Source of the DNA: Lineus longissimus | Lineage: Eukaryota; Nemertea; Pilidiophora; Heteronemertea; Lineidae | Length of the DNA: 64,000 bases | Direction of reading: 5' to 3' | Assembly (NCBI RefSeq): GCF_910592395.1 | Contig: NC_088313.1 | Span: 20,664,437 to 20,728,436 of the forward strand | Shown here: piece by piece, positions 12,901 to 26,300 of the stretch | Position numbering within the stretch: the first letter of the stretch is position 1 | Layout of the letters: every line of letters begins with the position of its first letter | Position numbers and translations under genes: made by a program | The notes under the pieces: generated by a model | What the model was told of the DNA's origin: nothing | Seen by the model: the letters and a program-made list of their open reading frames with translations, nothing else | The model's database searches: none

Positions 12901-15005
12901 TGACCCCAGGCATAATCCCTCATTAGATTAAAGCAAAGTTGTTCAGAAAGCCCTTGCTATGCCCAGTATGTACAGCAGATCAAGGTTACCTCCACTTGGA
13001 ACAAACTAAATCACTGATATGGAGTCCAGGGAAAACTGGGAATGAGAGCTTTTTTATTCATTCCCATGCTCCAGCCATGATATTGATGCATAGCATGGAA
13101 GTCCCACTTTGAAACCCTTACATATGATGGATGTTTTTTGCCCAGTGTGCATGTTATGATTTCTGCTTTTTTGCATCACGGCGATAAGAGCTTTCCAAAT
13201 CATGTTTTTGCAGCATGTGAGAAATCGAGAGATGGTAGAGGTTTGACCCTGGGATTGCTGTGTCAAGCCTTGAACAATAGTCCCCTATTCCCATCAACTG
13301 TCAGCCAAATAACTTCCGATTCCCCACAGAGTCGTTGACAATGAACTTTACTCAGGTAAACATTGACAGCAAAATTTCACCTTGTCCCTCAGGCTTTAAA
13401 CACCAAATAAGAAGAAAACCAGGGTAGCAAAATCTCCTGTTGTGCGAACAGTTCATTTGAGTTTCGAAAACAACTTCAATTCCCTGGATCATATAACCAT
13501 GGCAGTGAAATTTCAACTTGTCCCTTCGGCTTTATAAGATTCAAAGGAGCTCCAAAAAAGAAACCATCGGTACACCATATGACTTTAATGGATGTGGTAC
13601 ATGTAGTACTCTCCATGGCGCTAATGAGCTGAAGCCTTTGATATCGAGGGAACTACGCCAAGGGTCTAATTGTATGCCATCAAAGATAAGGGTTTATAAT
13701 TGTGGCTGTGCTGACACGTTGATGACGTTGTGTTCGCTAAAGGAGGCAGCTTCCCCTCAAGAATATTCAAGATGAACACTTTCAGTTTTGCTCAAACACT
13801 TTGAAAGTGGGGAAACTTCTCAAAAAGCGACTGCATCAATTAGGAAGATTTTCAAAGCAGAAGAAAGAGCAAGCCGTGACTTTTCTGAGGTGTGGCAAAG
13901 AACAGGCTCAGGTAGGAACAGGGTTCTTCTATTCTAACTTTCAATGATATTGTACCAGATGAGGAGATGCAAGCAAACAGGACATTATCAGGACAGGGCC
14001 ACGGAAGTGACCAAAACAGAGTGAAAACGGCCCAAGATCAACCATTCAATCTAAATCTGGAAACTCGGCCTGATGGTGCGACAAAATCAAGTCATCGCAC
14101 ATCCAATTACCATTTTTCATCCTGCAAGCTAATCTTACCAAAGGCAGCTGAAATCGAAATGCCATGGAACTTGATACTACAATTCCATTGAAGGGTTCTT
14201 GACTTAGCAGCAGTTAAATGAGTTCATCTATATTGTCATGCCGATCATGATGAGATCGAGCAGATGGTCACAAGTCTGACTTCTAGTTCAGTTAAAGCGG
14301 CATGGAGACGCAAAATTCAAACATATTCGAATGGAACAAAAGGAACTGAATAACCCTTGACTCTGTTCATTGCCTTATCTACCCCAGAAAGTAGCTGTTA
14401 TATTCTATTCTAAGTAGTAAACTGAGGTGCTCTGCTATATCTAGTCCTTTCCTATTTCACTTTTTTCTAAATATAAGATTTCTCAGAAATTTAAGATGTG
14501 TGACAGACCAAATTGATGCAGTATTTAAAAGTTTTAGACACCATAATGTCAGATGATTTGGATATGAGTACCACAACAGAATTGATCGAAATAGTCATCA
14601 CTTCACACAGTTTACACCAAGCAAGGAAACCTAAAACGCTCCAATTTCTGACAGATATGTTTCCATCTGTCAAAGCGAAGGGAGAAACCAGCCAAGAGCT
14701 GTCTGGCGTGTAATTCTTCCATCCAGCATTTCAACACTCCTTTTTAAGAGGAAGGAATTCGGTGACATCTTGTCAACTTGTTGCAAGGATTATGTACATT
14801 TATTCTCTCAACCACTTCATCAACCTGTCACCTTTTTTTACAAATCTGAAAAGTTGTGGATCAATACCTGAATAAAAGTTAACAAACTTCCTGGCTCATT
14901 TGAATTTTTTTTCTTTCCAGCAAGGCAGTGAAGTCTGAATCGGCATTGAAAGGATGAAAGACTTAATAATTCTTTAGGTTAGTGGAATGAATGCTTCAAA
15001 AAAGC

Positions 15006-15640
15006 ATTCTAAAATACCTTGGTACCGTAAAGTCAACTTTTAAATGGAAAATGCATAAGCCTCGTTCTGAGAGTGGAGTGTTTTGGACACGCAACCAAGA
15101 TGCTCTACCAAAGTTCCCTCGGGTTGCACTAAAATGTGGAACCATGCACACAGCTCACTTCAGAAGTTTGAGGCTCTCAAAACACTGCTTCAAACACAAA
15201 TCAGCCAAGGAAGCATCAACCACCCTAAGTTTTTTAATGAGCACTACACATATTTGCTGAGAAAAACGCTCCAAATAGCCCATTTGCGCGGATTTTAGCG
15301 TCACTTGAGCGAGCCGATCCGAACTTCCTATACGGGCTGCCGTAACATAATGTAAACAACGGCGCTACCGGCGCTCCGGGCAGGCGATGGATGGAATTTG
15401 CCAAATTCGCACATATTCAAGTTATTTCGTGGCCTATCTTTTTAAGTTTGAGGTATTTTAGAATAGAAATTGAACCCTCGGCTTCGGACCTTGGTTGAGT
15501 TACCAAGACACTCTCGGGTGGAGCTAAAATTTCGTCCAAACCCTCGCCTGTCGGCTCGGGTTTGGACTGTATTTTAGCTCCACCCTCGAGTGTCTTGGTA
15601 ACTCAACCAAGGTCCTCCGCCTCGGGTTCAATTCCTTAAA
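15006..15640 (+). mobile_element. 635-bp composite repeat, copy 1 (TIR element joined to a 166-bp palindrome)
   Basis: The first part (15006-15464) is bounded by perfect 14-bp inverted repeats, ATTCTAAAATACCT and its complement. Directly after it lies a near-perfect palindrome (15468-15633) starting AATTGAACCC. The whole block recurs in reverse at 54344-54978 with the same 635-bp length and only scattered substitutions. Both copies carry the same 71-codon open frame, but I recognise no transposase motif. The segment near 15300-15400 is CpG-rich compared with its surroundings. Because the two parts occur together in both copies, they probably move or were duplicated as one unit. Confidence 0.85.
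15468..15633. repeat. 166-bp palindromic foldback inside composite repeat copy 1
   Basis: The left arm carries accttggttgagttaccaag and gtggagctaaaat; the right arm is their reverse complement, centred near 15550. The ends are AATT plus GAACCC and its complement, so AATT could be either part of the arms or a target duplication. Small arm differences occur (ctcggcttcgg against ctccgcctcgg). Confidence 0.9.
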
Positions 15641-17160
15641 TATGAAACATGTGCCCAGTCAAGAAGCTGTCATTCTCATAGAGTCATACCCCTCCCAATG
15701 ACCTTAATTGAAGATTACATGACCTTGAATGAGACCATGAACTTAAATATGACCTTGACCTCGACTGGGTCATGACTTCTCAACATAGGTGAATCACAAA
15801 CTTTCTTGACCAAAAGATTGGTTTGTACACATGACTGAACAGACTCGCAGTTCATTTTACGGCCACTCATGACCAACACAGCCACAGGATCATGGAAGAC
15901 AAGATTTTCTTCACCAACAGCAAAAGAGACGCCAGTGTAATCATCAACCCCATGTATCAACCAATAGATACACACAAATATCTCCATTCAATCGCCGATT
16001 GAAATTGACTTGTCAAATGTAATTGGTGATGCCCTTGAAGGCTACCCAGGAAATGATTATTGGGACTATAAATATGATTTAGGATGAAGTGCTTGCCTAT
16101 CACGTTTCGGGTGATTTGTCAGATACCATGGACCTCTGGGCTCGGTGAGATCCCTAGAGATGGAGATATGAATCAGAATTGTATTGTGTAACTGATTTCA
16201 TGTGTGATATTGTATTGAGTTTGACTGTCCTGATATCTGAGCTAGTGGTGGTGTGAGTTTCAGTACCCATGCTCATACTGACAGGGTCAGGTTTCAAAAT
16301 ATCTGCAGAGAGCCACAATGCTACATATCGTAGTGCCCTTTTTATAAAGATCAATCAACCAACTTGATAACCATAGATATACCAGCTAAAGCTACAGATG
16401 ACAAGCAAGTCACACGGTGGCATTCACCCAAATTGCATTGGCCAAATGGTCCAAGGATGAAAGAGCAAGTCAAAGTAGAATTGACGTGAAATAAGAAATT
16501 GCCCGATGATGTAATGATGTCTCAGCATGCCCATTAAATCGCAAACTTAGTACAAGTTGGTGTCTCGTCTTAGCGGAGCCAAGATTCCAGATTACACGCC
16601 GAGGATGGGCACAATCAGACAAAGATGAGACATTAAAATGATGGAGAATTGTCTTGAGTTGATCGAGGATAGGCGGTTTGCGTTTGAAGATGTAATTCTG
16701 GTATAATCCTGGTGAGATCTATCCGCCACAAAGACCAAGAGACTACTTGAGATTTGGCAAGTACAACTGTACAATAATTTCTATGTATATCACCATTAAC
16801 TTTCTCTTTGGATTAAGTTTGTGCAACGAACTGAAGAAGGCTATTTAAACTTGAAGAGAAATGGCTGAAATCACTTGCAGCAAGGCCATGTCTTTCATAA
16901 AAGGGTTCAAAATGTGATTCACACGTTGTGAAGTTTGCCCCTCGTCCTTTCAACTCGATGACTAAGGGTCACCTCTGCCAGCGGTGTCAAATTAGTTTAA
17001 GCCGTTGTCCTTGACTTTCAGGATTTATTCACAAGGGAAGGATCAATTACTTGATAGGATTGCAAGTGAAAGTTCAGGTTTCTGTTGAACACACTGATCT
17101 AAGTTAACCTTCGAATACCATCTACTACATAACCATCAGCAAGATGATAATTGGTCTTAC

Positions 17161-17250
17161 CTTTGGGCGGGAAGTAAGATTTGCTCTCTGCTTTATGTGG
17201 CCAGTCAACCACAAGAGGTCCGAATCTTCTGAATGCAGCTGTGATCTCCT
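17161..17250 (-). CDS. CPEB2-4: CPEB2/3/4-type RNA-binding protein, internal exon (middle of RRM1)
   Basis: This 90-nt exon is flanked by the acceptor tatctttttcag and the donor gtaaga. With the single G carried over from the upstream exon it reads EEITAAFRRFGPLVVDWPHK followed by AESKSYFPPK, and leaves one G for the next exon. This is nearly identical to the diagnostic CPEB2-4 RRM1 segment (DEITASFRRFGPLVVDWPHK in vertebrates, from memory). The segment covers helix 1, strand 2 and the family-specific loop before RNP1. The exon is phase-symmetric (2 nt in, 1 nt out, length divisible by 3). An open frame runs from the exon through the splice donor into the intron, and the CPEB identity stops exactly at the splice sites. 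It is separated from the downstream exon by about 17.0 kb and from the upstream exon by about 11.3 kb. Confidence 0.98.
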
Positions 17251-18442
17251 CTGAAAAAGATAAAATTGAGAAAACATCAGACTGGACTTCCTGAGAAGAC
17301 AAATACTATCAACTTCTGAATCAACTCAACCTGGCCAGTTTTTCCCTTCAATTGGTGCTGTCGGCTTGCCATTATCAGAATGGCCAACCACTTGTCAAGA
17401 CAAATTGGATGAAGTGTAAGACGCTCTTCTAGTGCGCTAGGTGATGAGGAAGTGCAACGAAATGAACCTAAGTGACCATCAAGGGGACGATTGGCTAGTA
17501 TAGTAGTAACCATGGAGAGTGTTGAGAAGATTACTGGAGACTAGATTCCTGATTCAACAGCCTGACCTTACTAGATGAAGGAGCAGCAACATTGGCTGAG
17601 CCATCTGACCAGTAACTCGTCTCAATATGACTCATACTTAAAAGATGCTTTCTGAATCCCTCCAACTTCTAAAATCTCACTTCATATCTCAACACCCTGT
17701 ATATGACATTGCTGGCCACAAACCTCAATTTCTGCTGTAAAAAACATATGTCGGGGCAAGTTTGCCTATGCTAATTCAATATCCACTTCTTTCTCAAAAT
17801 TTCTCTTATGGAAGAAATCTGAAAGGTCATCATGCTATTGTTGCCAAACCCTCCCTAAGCTTGTTAGCAATTCATGCTCACCATATAGCCATTATAGGAC
17901 ATGTCAGCCAAGCGACTCAAGGCCAAACAAGATTCGACATCCTCCTATATGCCACGTGATCTCCCATCAATGATTTATGGAGAAAAAGCTTTGAATAATA
18001 ACTTGCCAATCCCCAAAGCTTTTTTGCCAGATGATTGCAATATAAACCATTAATAAGATACAGGGTTTGGGGGCTAGTATGTCCAATAGCGTCTACAAGG
18101 TTGGTCTGGAGCAAAAAGTGGATGGCACGAAAGAAGCTCTATTCATTGGCTGCAGCATTACTTTCATGACAATGCACAACATCTACTTTTTTGCGTTGGA
18201 TAAAATGTTGTCCTACTATTGAATATTCAGCTGCTTTTCACAACCAGGTCAATAGAACCACTTGCTCTGGCAGTATAAAGCGATACCTTTTCACACCCAA
18301 TATTGACATGTTACCAGTCATGTGACAAGAGCATGTTGTGCAAATATACGTCTGTTTTTCTGTCAACAATAAGATTCAACCAATTCAGTTCTGTTTTATT
18401 TACACTTGTAGAATGACTGACATGTATAGGGTCAGGGATTGA

Positions 18443-18459
18443 CCCCCCCCCCCCCCCCC
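18443..18459 (+). repeat. C17 homopolymer (G17 in the CPEB transcript)
   Basis: Seventeen consecutive C residues in the 11.3-kb intron. Confidence 0.97.
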
Positions 18460-21400
18460 ATGACACAGATACAGAGAAAACCTCTCCAGATGGACTTCTT
18501 TCATTGCCTGCAAAAGCACAGGAACAACACGATTGGGTCAATTGACATAACATTTCTGAAAATGTTGTCTGCCGCCAAGCTCTGTGACACTGACAGTTAT
18601 TATTCCAAAATATCCATTCTAATTTCATATGTGACAGTCAGGCCTTACCATCCGCTGTCTTATCTCTCTGTATACTTCTACTTGATTAAGGAAAATGATT
18701 TTCCAATGCACCCAGCTGTCAATTGAGATATGCGCTTGTTTCCTTAATAAAATACATCGCTATCATTGGCAGTCTCAAAGTCACTGAATTGAGAAATCTC
18801 GGGAATAAATATCCAAGTTATACGTGCTAATCTTAATGTTGAATTTTATTTCATTTGATTCTGCAGCAAGATGGAATAATTTGAAATTGGTTATGAAATT
18901 GAATTCACCATGAGCAAGCAAGCAAGTGCATTGTATTAGAATCTACAATATTGAAGTGAAGTTAAGTTGAGAGAGAATTGAACCGTAGCATGTAAATGTT
19001 AAATGAACATGTCTCCATTCAGGTTGAGAAAAATCTAATTTCTGTAAATTAAAGGTGCCGTCGATCCTGCTACATGTAGACATTCCCGAGGGTTATGCTT
19101 CCAACCACTAGTCAGAATTAAACTAATTTAATTGGAGGCAATCTTCAATTTGAAGGATTGGAATGGCGTACCATGAATAAGGACAGCGCCTGTCATTCCC
19201 AAGGAGTGGTTGTACGGTGTGATGATCATATTAGAGTCTTACTGGCAAGAGAAGACAAGATCTGGACCACTCACTTAGCAAGAGAGTTATTGTCACACCC
19301 ACAGAGTCAGTCCCTAATCTGACTGAATCTGAGGAAACTTCATCAGAACTTCCAAATTGGTATACCATATAATCTTATAAGGAGAGAGCATTACATGTAC
19401 AATGTATGATTGGATTGGTTCAAACAGGTAATCAGAGAGAGAAGGGAGCTGCTGATCTTGTAAGAACGCATCATGGTCCTGTTGATCGGAGACGGCAAAG
19501 CCTCCCCCAGATATGCTCAGTCGGATGCGAGGTGAGTTTTCATCACAGCAACGCAGAGGTTCCAATCAAATCTGACTACTTCCAAACTGCACCAGAGCTT
19601 GAGATAGTGCCTCAAGAAGCTTCACTTGAAGTACTATTTATCTTCTTATGTCAATTTCTTAACAAGAGATTCAGTGTTGAAGTGTTTTGACAAAAACAAA
19701 TGAAGACAAATACCATTGGATATCTTCTACCAATAAGTCTCATTAATTCCCTGATCTACTCATAACCCCAAAAACCAATCGACACGCTACACTACTTTTA
19801 GCTTGATTAATTGCCCTCTCCGCACATTGCTAAAATCGCTAGGAGTTTTTTCTTGTTGATGAAACTTACAAATTAGCAATGTTTTTCCTCAAATAGTTTA
19901 GAAGTTCACGAAATATGTGAAGATCATTTGTGACTCAACATAATGGCACATGATTATCCACGACTCAGCATAATGTACATGACTTTTTTTGCCTGTGTGT
20001 ACACTGAACTTACCGTCTGTAAATTATTTACAAGCTGGACTATTTTGTCAATAGCTACGGTAGGTTCTATTAGTTTTCAAGCACTTCACCTTTGCTGTTA
20101 TGAGGTTTTTCTGCATGCAGCCCATAGATGGTATCTAATGTAGTATAAATAGTTCATATTTGCATGCAGTTTAGGAGCAACTGTCATACAATATTCATAG
20201 AGAACATTCTAAAGCGGCCATTTTAACCTCATAGATCATGTTTTAATGGCCCGAGCGTAAGTCAGTTATAATCATGGATCCATTACTGTGGCAGGTGGAT
20301 TAGAATTGTCATCGACCTGAGTGACATTTAAACTAGTATGGAGGATAACTGGGCAGGACAGTCAGATCCCCGAGTCAGTGGGAGTGACATGGTGTCACTA
20401 TGTCTCACCTTAGTTTAGCAGAGGGGAATCACTGTGTCTGATTTGACTTGGTGAGACGAAGAGCCACAAGTTTGGGGGGAAGGGTACTTCTACAGAACAG
20501 TTCAGCCTAAAGACTAGTTCAGGTAAAGGGACGTAATCTGCACTGCTGGCTTTCCAAACCATGCGTTGCATTGCATTGTACAGACAGAGTGTCATAAAAT
20601 ATATTACCACTAATATGGCAGACTCTGAATTTTAGTGCAAGATGGCAAAAAATCATTCAGCAAAAGTTAATGGTGTAATTCGGAAGAATGGGCTCATAAA
20701 ATTGGAGATCAAGCCAAAGTAGGCAAAAACTCAATGCTTCCTTTAGTCATGACTGCGACTTAATGAATTAATTAGCACTGCTACTAAAAATAGTAAAGAG
20801 CACATGTTTCATCTCTTCTATCAATGATGAGCAACTATCAAGTTTCAGACTAGGTTTGATGAAACCCTTTCTACATTGGGGTACGGGTGTGGAACAAGCT
20901 GCATGCAAAATCATGGCTGAAACGAAAGCTGAATATGAACAGCTCATTTCATCTTTTTAATGGGATAGCTGATCATCTACCAGAAAAACTCGGCCACTAA
21001 AAACCAGCGCATCTTGATTTTTTATCAAAAGCAGACACAATGATCTAATTAGAAAGGAAGAGCGGAAATAACTGATCAGTACATGTAGCTGGCAGCTGGA
21101 AAACCAATGATGAATAGCAGAGTGGTGGCCTTTCTGCACCAGATAGGGCCTGCCACCGGTGACCAAACTTAGTACCAAGAGGTGGCAAATGGCAATATTA
21201 GCATTGGCAAACATATGATATTCATCACTCACTCTCTAAATATCCTAGGGTCATACATTATAACCACATATAATCAATACTGAAGGGTTTATGGAACCCA
21301 GCTCCATCCTGAGGGCTCTCCACATCAACACCGCCATAAAAGATCAGATGTTTTTCATATACAAATCGCACGAGATTTATCTCAGGGGGATTTCGTGCAG

Positions 21401-23088
21401 CTTGTCAATGTGCCCATTACGACTTCAGCCCTTAGCAATCATGGAATATGAATTGCTGATATGAAGGGGTATGAGACTGGCGGGCTTGCGTTGAAGCTCA
21501 TCGAAGGCGACACACTAAAAGCAATTGATTCTTGAGGTAAGTGCCTGCCACCTCCTCCAGAACATGGAGATTAAGAATGGCTCCCTGTAATCGCAATGTG
21601 CCACCAGATTTGTCAGGCAAATGTCAAGAGGGGGTGATCAACAAGATCGCGGGGTGGTTTCAAGCGAAGTCGGCACAAGAAAGCTCTACACTATATGATT
21701 TCCTATAATCAAATGTGTAAGAAGTCAGGGTGGGCAACATCTAATTTGCCAAATTTGTTGGTGGTAAACCTGACAAATGTCTTTAGACAGACATAACAGA
21801 AGATGTACATTGTTCAAGTAAAGATGATGAATATTTCAAATGATAGCATCCTCAGAACAAAGGACCAATTAAATTAGGATCAATTATCTCTTCGCAATCA
21901 AATGTTCAAAATTGACTTGAAGATGTGACAAGATCCCTCGCAGGCCAAACATGGTTGGATCACGAACCAACATCAAAGCGAAATTTAATTAACAGGTGTG
22001 ATGTGGATGAAATAATGTGGGTGTCTGCGACTGGTGAACGCTGTGATGATCACGTTCAGCTGTGATCACGATCTAGGAGTGGTGGAGCGATGATGTGGAG
22101 AGGCTAGCGGCTCCAAGTTGTGTGGAGGCTGGGGAAGACACAATGTGGCGCCAGAGTTGGACTCATCAAGGAGCAGAGAGCAGAGCGTTTTAATCCAGTG
22201 TTAGGATGCAGGTACTCTGCCAAATGAAGACGAATCTGAGAGCGTGAGATCTGATATGGCTTGATGCATGCAACTGTGCAGGCCAAGCTCAAAACTATCA
22301 GGCTGACCATTGCTATCAGACCATTACAACTTCATGACGAACAGAGGACACTGATATATTGCCACAGCAGCTGTCAGCATATTTCAGCCAGATTATTCAT
22401 GCATTGCCTCCATTATCCATCCGGAGCATACTGATATCATGTTTGAAGGGCGCCCGACTTGGCAATAATCTCATTTAGAACTGCCTTCATAATGGTTGGA
22501 TCAGATGGTCAAAAGATATTTCTCCCAATTGACCCACTCCTAATCTTGAATCCTTTATTTCTAACACAACTAAGGTGCAATGACTCTCAGAGGAGCCTCA
22601 GTTTTCTCTGTACAATGTCTGCACAGTCAACTAAGTGCTGAAGAAAGGGAAAGCTCCTGAAAGCAAGGATCTCAGACTCATTTCAAGGTTGAAACCATTT
22701 ACTTCTTGTCACCTGGGAGATATAATCAAGAGTTCCCCATCAGTCATAGACTCATGCTGGGTGCAAAGGGATGCTCAACTGAGCATCAACCGAGAAAGAC
22801 AAAATCCCAAGGCTACCACACTTACGCATGGTCACGTAGGGGAAATCCATGGTGATAACACAAATTTGTTCTGTCATTCAAGTCGACTAATATTTACTGA
22901 GGGTGTCAAACTGACAAGGGGAGATCACGCCTTCCCATAATGGTATAAGTACTCAGATTTGATTGATTAAATATTATTTCCAGCAGAGGTGAATGATCCA
23001 TTTTACCGAGCACTACGCCAATTGTTGAATGTGGACAATTTACAAGATCTACTAATGGTGCATGGCACTTTCACAACAGCGACGCCAA

Positions 23089-23370
23089 ATCTTTAGATGA
23101 ATTTGGTAATGAAATTACTGAGGCGAGATTGAGGTTGGCAAATTTGAGACGATCTGTCTCAATGAGTAGAATTTATTCGTGTACAAACGAAAAGTACACC
23201 CATAAAGATAGCGGCCGTTTGAATTCCTTCTACGGCAATACACATTGTCTCAATTGATTAATGCGTTCTCAACACAAAAAGAAAGGGATCTTTAGATGGA
23301 TTTGTTAATGAAATTACCTGAGTACGCCAAGACGGGCTTAATTTGAGATGATTGATCTTGTTCCACGGGA
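23089..23370. repeat. Diverged tandem duplication, about 199-bp offset
   Basis: atctttagatgaatttggta near 23089 is repeated as atctttagatggatttgtta near 23288, each followed by atgaaattac and related text. The copies are old and diverged and the borders are approximate. Confidence 0.5.
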
Positions 23371-26300
23371 GATTTGAAAGTATGGAGTCCCGAAAGGAAA
23401 CCGTAAACTCCTGTATTTCAGTCTCAATCATTGAAGAGAGAAGCTATATTCAACCATAACAAGTTGACCAGCAAGACCAGCAGAAAACACATATACATTG
23501 TCACTTTCCTCTCAAGAGAGATGACGAAATGCATCAGAACACACTGAGATACCAGACCAAGTGATGAGCAAACCGGGACAGTTATGAGACAACTCTACAA
23601 CACAGTGACAGCGTTGTCAATAAGAAATGGTAAAGAAAGCACCTTTAGCAGTGACTCATCAAGGAAAGCATCTTTGGAAGCCAACGTACAACTCTGCCGA
23701 GATGAGCCCAGGCAGCCACTGCATCAATGTACATCACGGAGGCGAGACATGGTACATGTAGTGACACTGCTGAGATTCTCTTCAAGGAACAAGAGTGTTG
23801 CATCTCAGCAGTTTTCAATGAGAGGTTTCCAAAGAAGTCACATAACAGCTTCATTCCAAGGAACTTCCAAGAGTAAAACAAGAGAGATTGAAAGCATGTT
23901 GATGACCTACCAACACCCAATGGAGAATTCCCCACCACTCCTTCTCATGTATCATATGAGATACTTCTATATGAGAAGAATATTTATACATTCCTGAAGA
24001 GAGGCTGGTGGCCTCGTCCGCCTCCGTAGCATACCGGATTCATCCATGATGAACGAGCCTACAATGGCCACCATTGTAAATCACCCCAAATTGGCCATCT
24101 GACAATTGTTTCCTAGTTTCGTAACCATCCCTTACACAACAGACTGAATATCTCACCTCAGTATATCACTTATGTATTTCTATTATCATTCTCGTCCAAT
24201 TTAAGGTGAACAACATACATATTCATATTAAGGAATTCTCTGATATTGATGAAGACTAAGGCTGAGGTATTGTGGCGAAAATGGGGTTTCTGAGCCTGAA
24301 TTGTTCCCTGACAGTTATGATGGATCCATTCCTAAGCAGAATCTACATAATTTGAAAATCATTCTTATCTCTTTCACCTCTCTCTTGGCATTATGAAACC
24401 TTGTCACAATCTGTTAGTGTATTACGCCCAAATCAATCAGATGTGTATTGTCCGAGTTGGTAAACTTGGGACATATCTTCAGAGCGCGCTAATTCACTGC
24501 TGCTTCTCTTTCAGAGAGTGCGGCGAACTCTAGAGATTAGCTCCACCCGTTTAAATGATCGCTAAAATTTGATTAACCTCCCGGCCGGGGTATTTGGGCG
24601 CAAGATTGAATTGTGTGATTAAGATTTAGGAGATTTGGAACAAGTATTTGTGGAGATTGATGGCGGTTGGGGATTCTGGGCTGGATACATAGGGCGTGTT
24701 TATTTGATGGTATTGGATGTTGGATGGCTCAGCGGCTAAGACATTCAACGGAAATGTGACCAGAGTTTGTTTTGGCGTAATCTCACTAGGGATAGGGAAT
24801 CTCGTTTGATTAATTTTGTTGTTTTGTTTGCTGTGAGACCAGCTACCACGGCAGATACAAATGAATATACTCCGGTTTCTCAAGTTTCAAGCAGTTCTTT
24901 CAAAGATGATTCTCATATGGGAAGGACATTTGCACCGTAACTCTAACATGTTATTACACACATGTTTCTAAGATACTCGTATCTTTCTCATTTCTGAAGG
25001 TGACAAGCAAATCAATCGGAAGATGATTTTGAACGAAGCGATCAACATGACAAAACCCTCAGTTTCTGTCATGCCTGACATTCAAAGATAGCGGCTGCCA
25101 CAGGTCTCGTTTATGTTGGGGCTGTTGATTTATGCAATGAACAGCATCACTGATGATGTTTTCCAAGTGGCATGAAACTCCCCAGTTCCGCCAATAAGGC
25201 AAACTAATTGCTCATCAACAGCAGAAAGATATTGCAGACATTCAGCTATTGAGAGAAGACATTACTTTTTTCAATCAACAGCTCTAATTACAGCTTTGCA
25301 GTTTTTATTGGCAGTGGAGGAATAATGACTTGCGGAATCAACTCACAACTCAACATGCCATTGACAACCAGTTTTGTAGGCAACTTCAGTGGAACCCTGG
25401 TAACACGACCACTTATGGGACCAAGGTTGAATGGTCGCGTTAAGTAAATTTAGAAGAATTGTCCTAAACAACCATACTGAAGATTGTTCCACAAATGTTA
25501 TAAAGCTAACAATTCATTGTGAAAATGTCATATGGTAGTCCCAGAGCCACACAAACACGATTTATAATATCGGCCAAGATTTGCCAAGACATCACAAAGC
25601 AATTTCGAGAGTAGTTTCTAAGTGGCAATACTTCATGTGCTTCTAATCTAAAGAGATATTGATTACGGTGGAATGAAGGGATATGATAATATGCTACAAC
25701 ACATATTACACAGTTGTGTCTTCTTGTGATGATGTATTGTGCACAGGGAGTCGTAAGTTTTCAAACACTCAGGCGAAAAGTTTCAGAATGTTGAGGACAA
25801 TCAGTTCATTCAAATAAATTTCTCCTAAGTCACAAGATTTCTCATCAGATGACAGAGCTCACTGCTTTCTATCTCATACTCCTATCTCAACCTTTCACAT
25901 TTGAGCAAAGTCAATCACTTGAAATTCTTACTTTCTGATCAGGAATCCACACTTTCTGAGACATGTTCTATACCATCTAGATCAACAGCAAATGCTGATC
26001 AAGTCACCAACCATAAAAGTCCCAGCATGACTCCATCATTGTCCAAGGAAAAAAGCCAATGTCCAATAAATCAAGACATTATTGTGGATTTATGCTGGTC
26101 ATTTCCTGCTTCCTCCGTTTTGATGTCATTATCCGCTGACTTATCGTTCTCCCACATGCAGGTGGATGCTTTTTCCACATCCCCGCCACTTCCTAAAACA
26201 TGACGATTTGTAATAAATCCCCAGCTTTCATGTTCGATTAGCAGCAATGAGGAAAATTTCAACCAACAATCTTCGAGTTCACTCTCTGTTTGTTGGCACT

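Larger units (their letters stand above)
150..17160 (-). other. CPEB intron, about 17.0 kb
   Basis: This intron lies between the 90-nt and 119-nt exons. It contains a 221-bp foldback element (2273-2493), a weak diverged duplication near 3.9-4.1 kb, and the three-unit repeat with its (ACG)n tract (7789-8933). It also contains a 114-bp x 3 tandem array (9577-9918) and one copy of the 635-bp composite repeat (15006-15640). The remaining sequence shows only short open frames of 60-115 codons, without recognisable motifs or splice support. Confidence 0.9.

Noticed and set aside
15083-15298. 71-codon frame present identically at 15083-15298 and in reverse at 54686-54901, considered as a transposase fragment
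   Set aside because: Its conservation is explained by the near-identity of the two DNA repeats. No transposase motif is visible and another overlapping frame is equally conserved.
23584-23997. 137-codon open frame, plus strand
   Set aside because: No recognisable motif, and an overlapping 97-codon open frame on the other strand is equally meaningless. Treated as chance.
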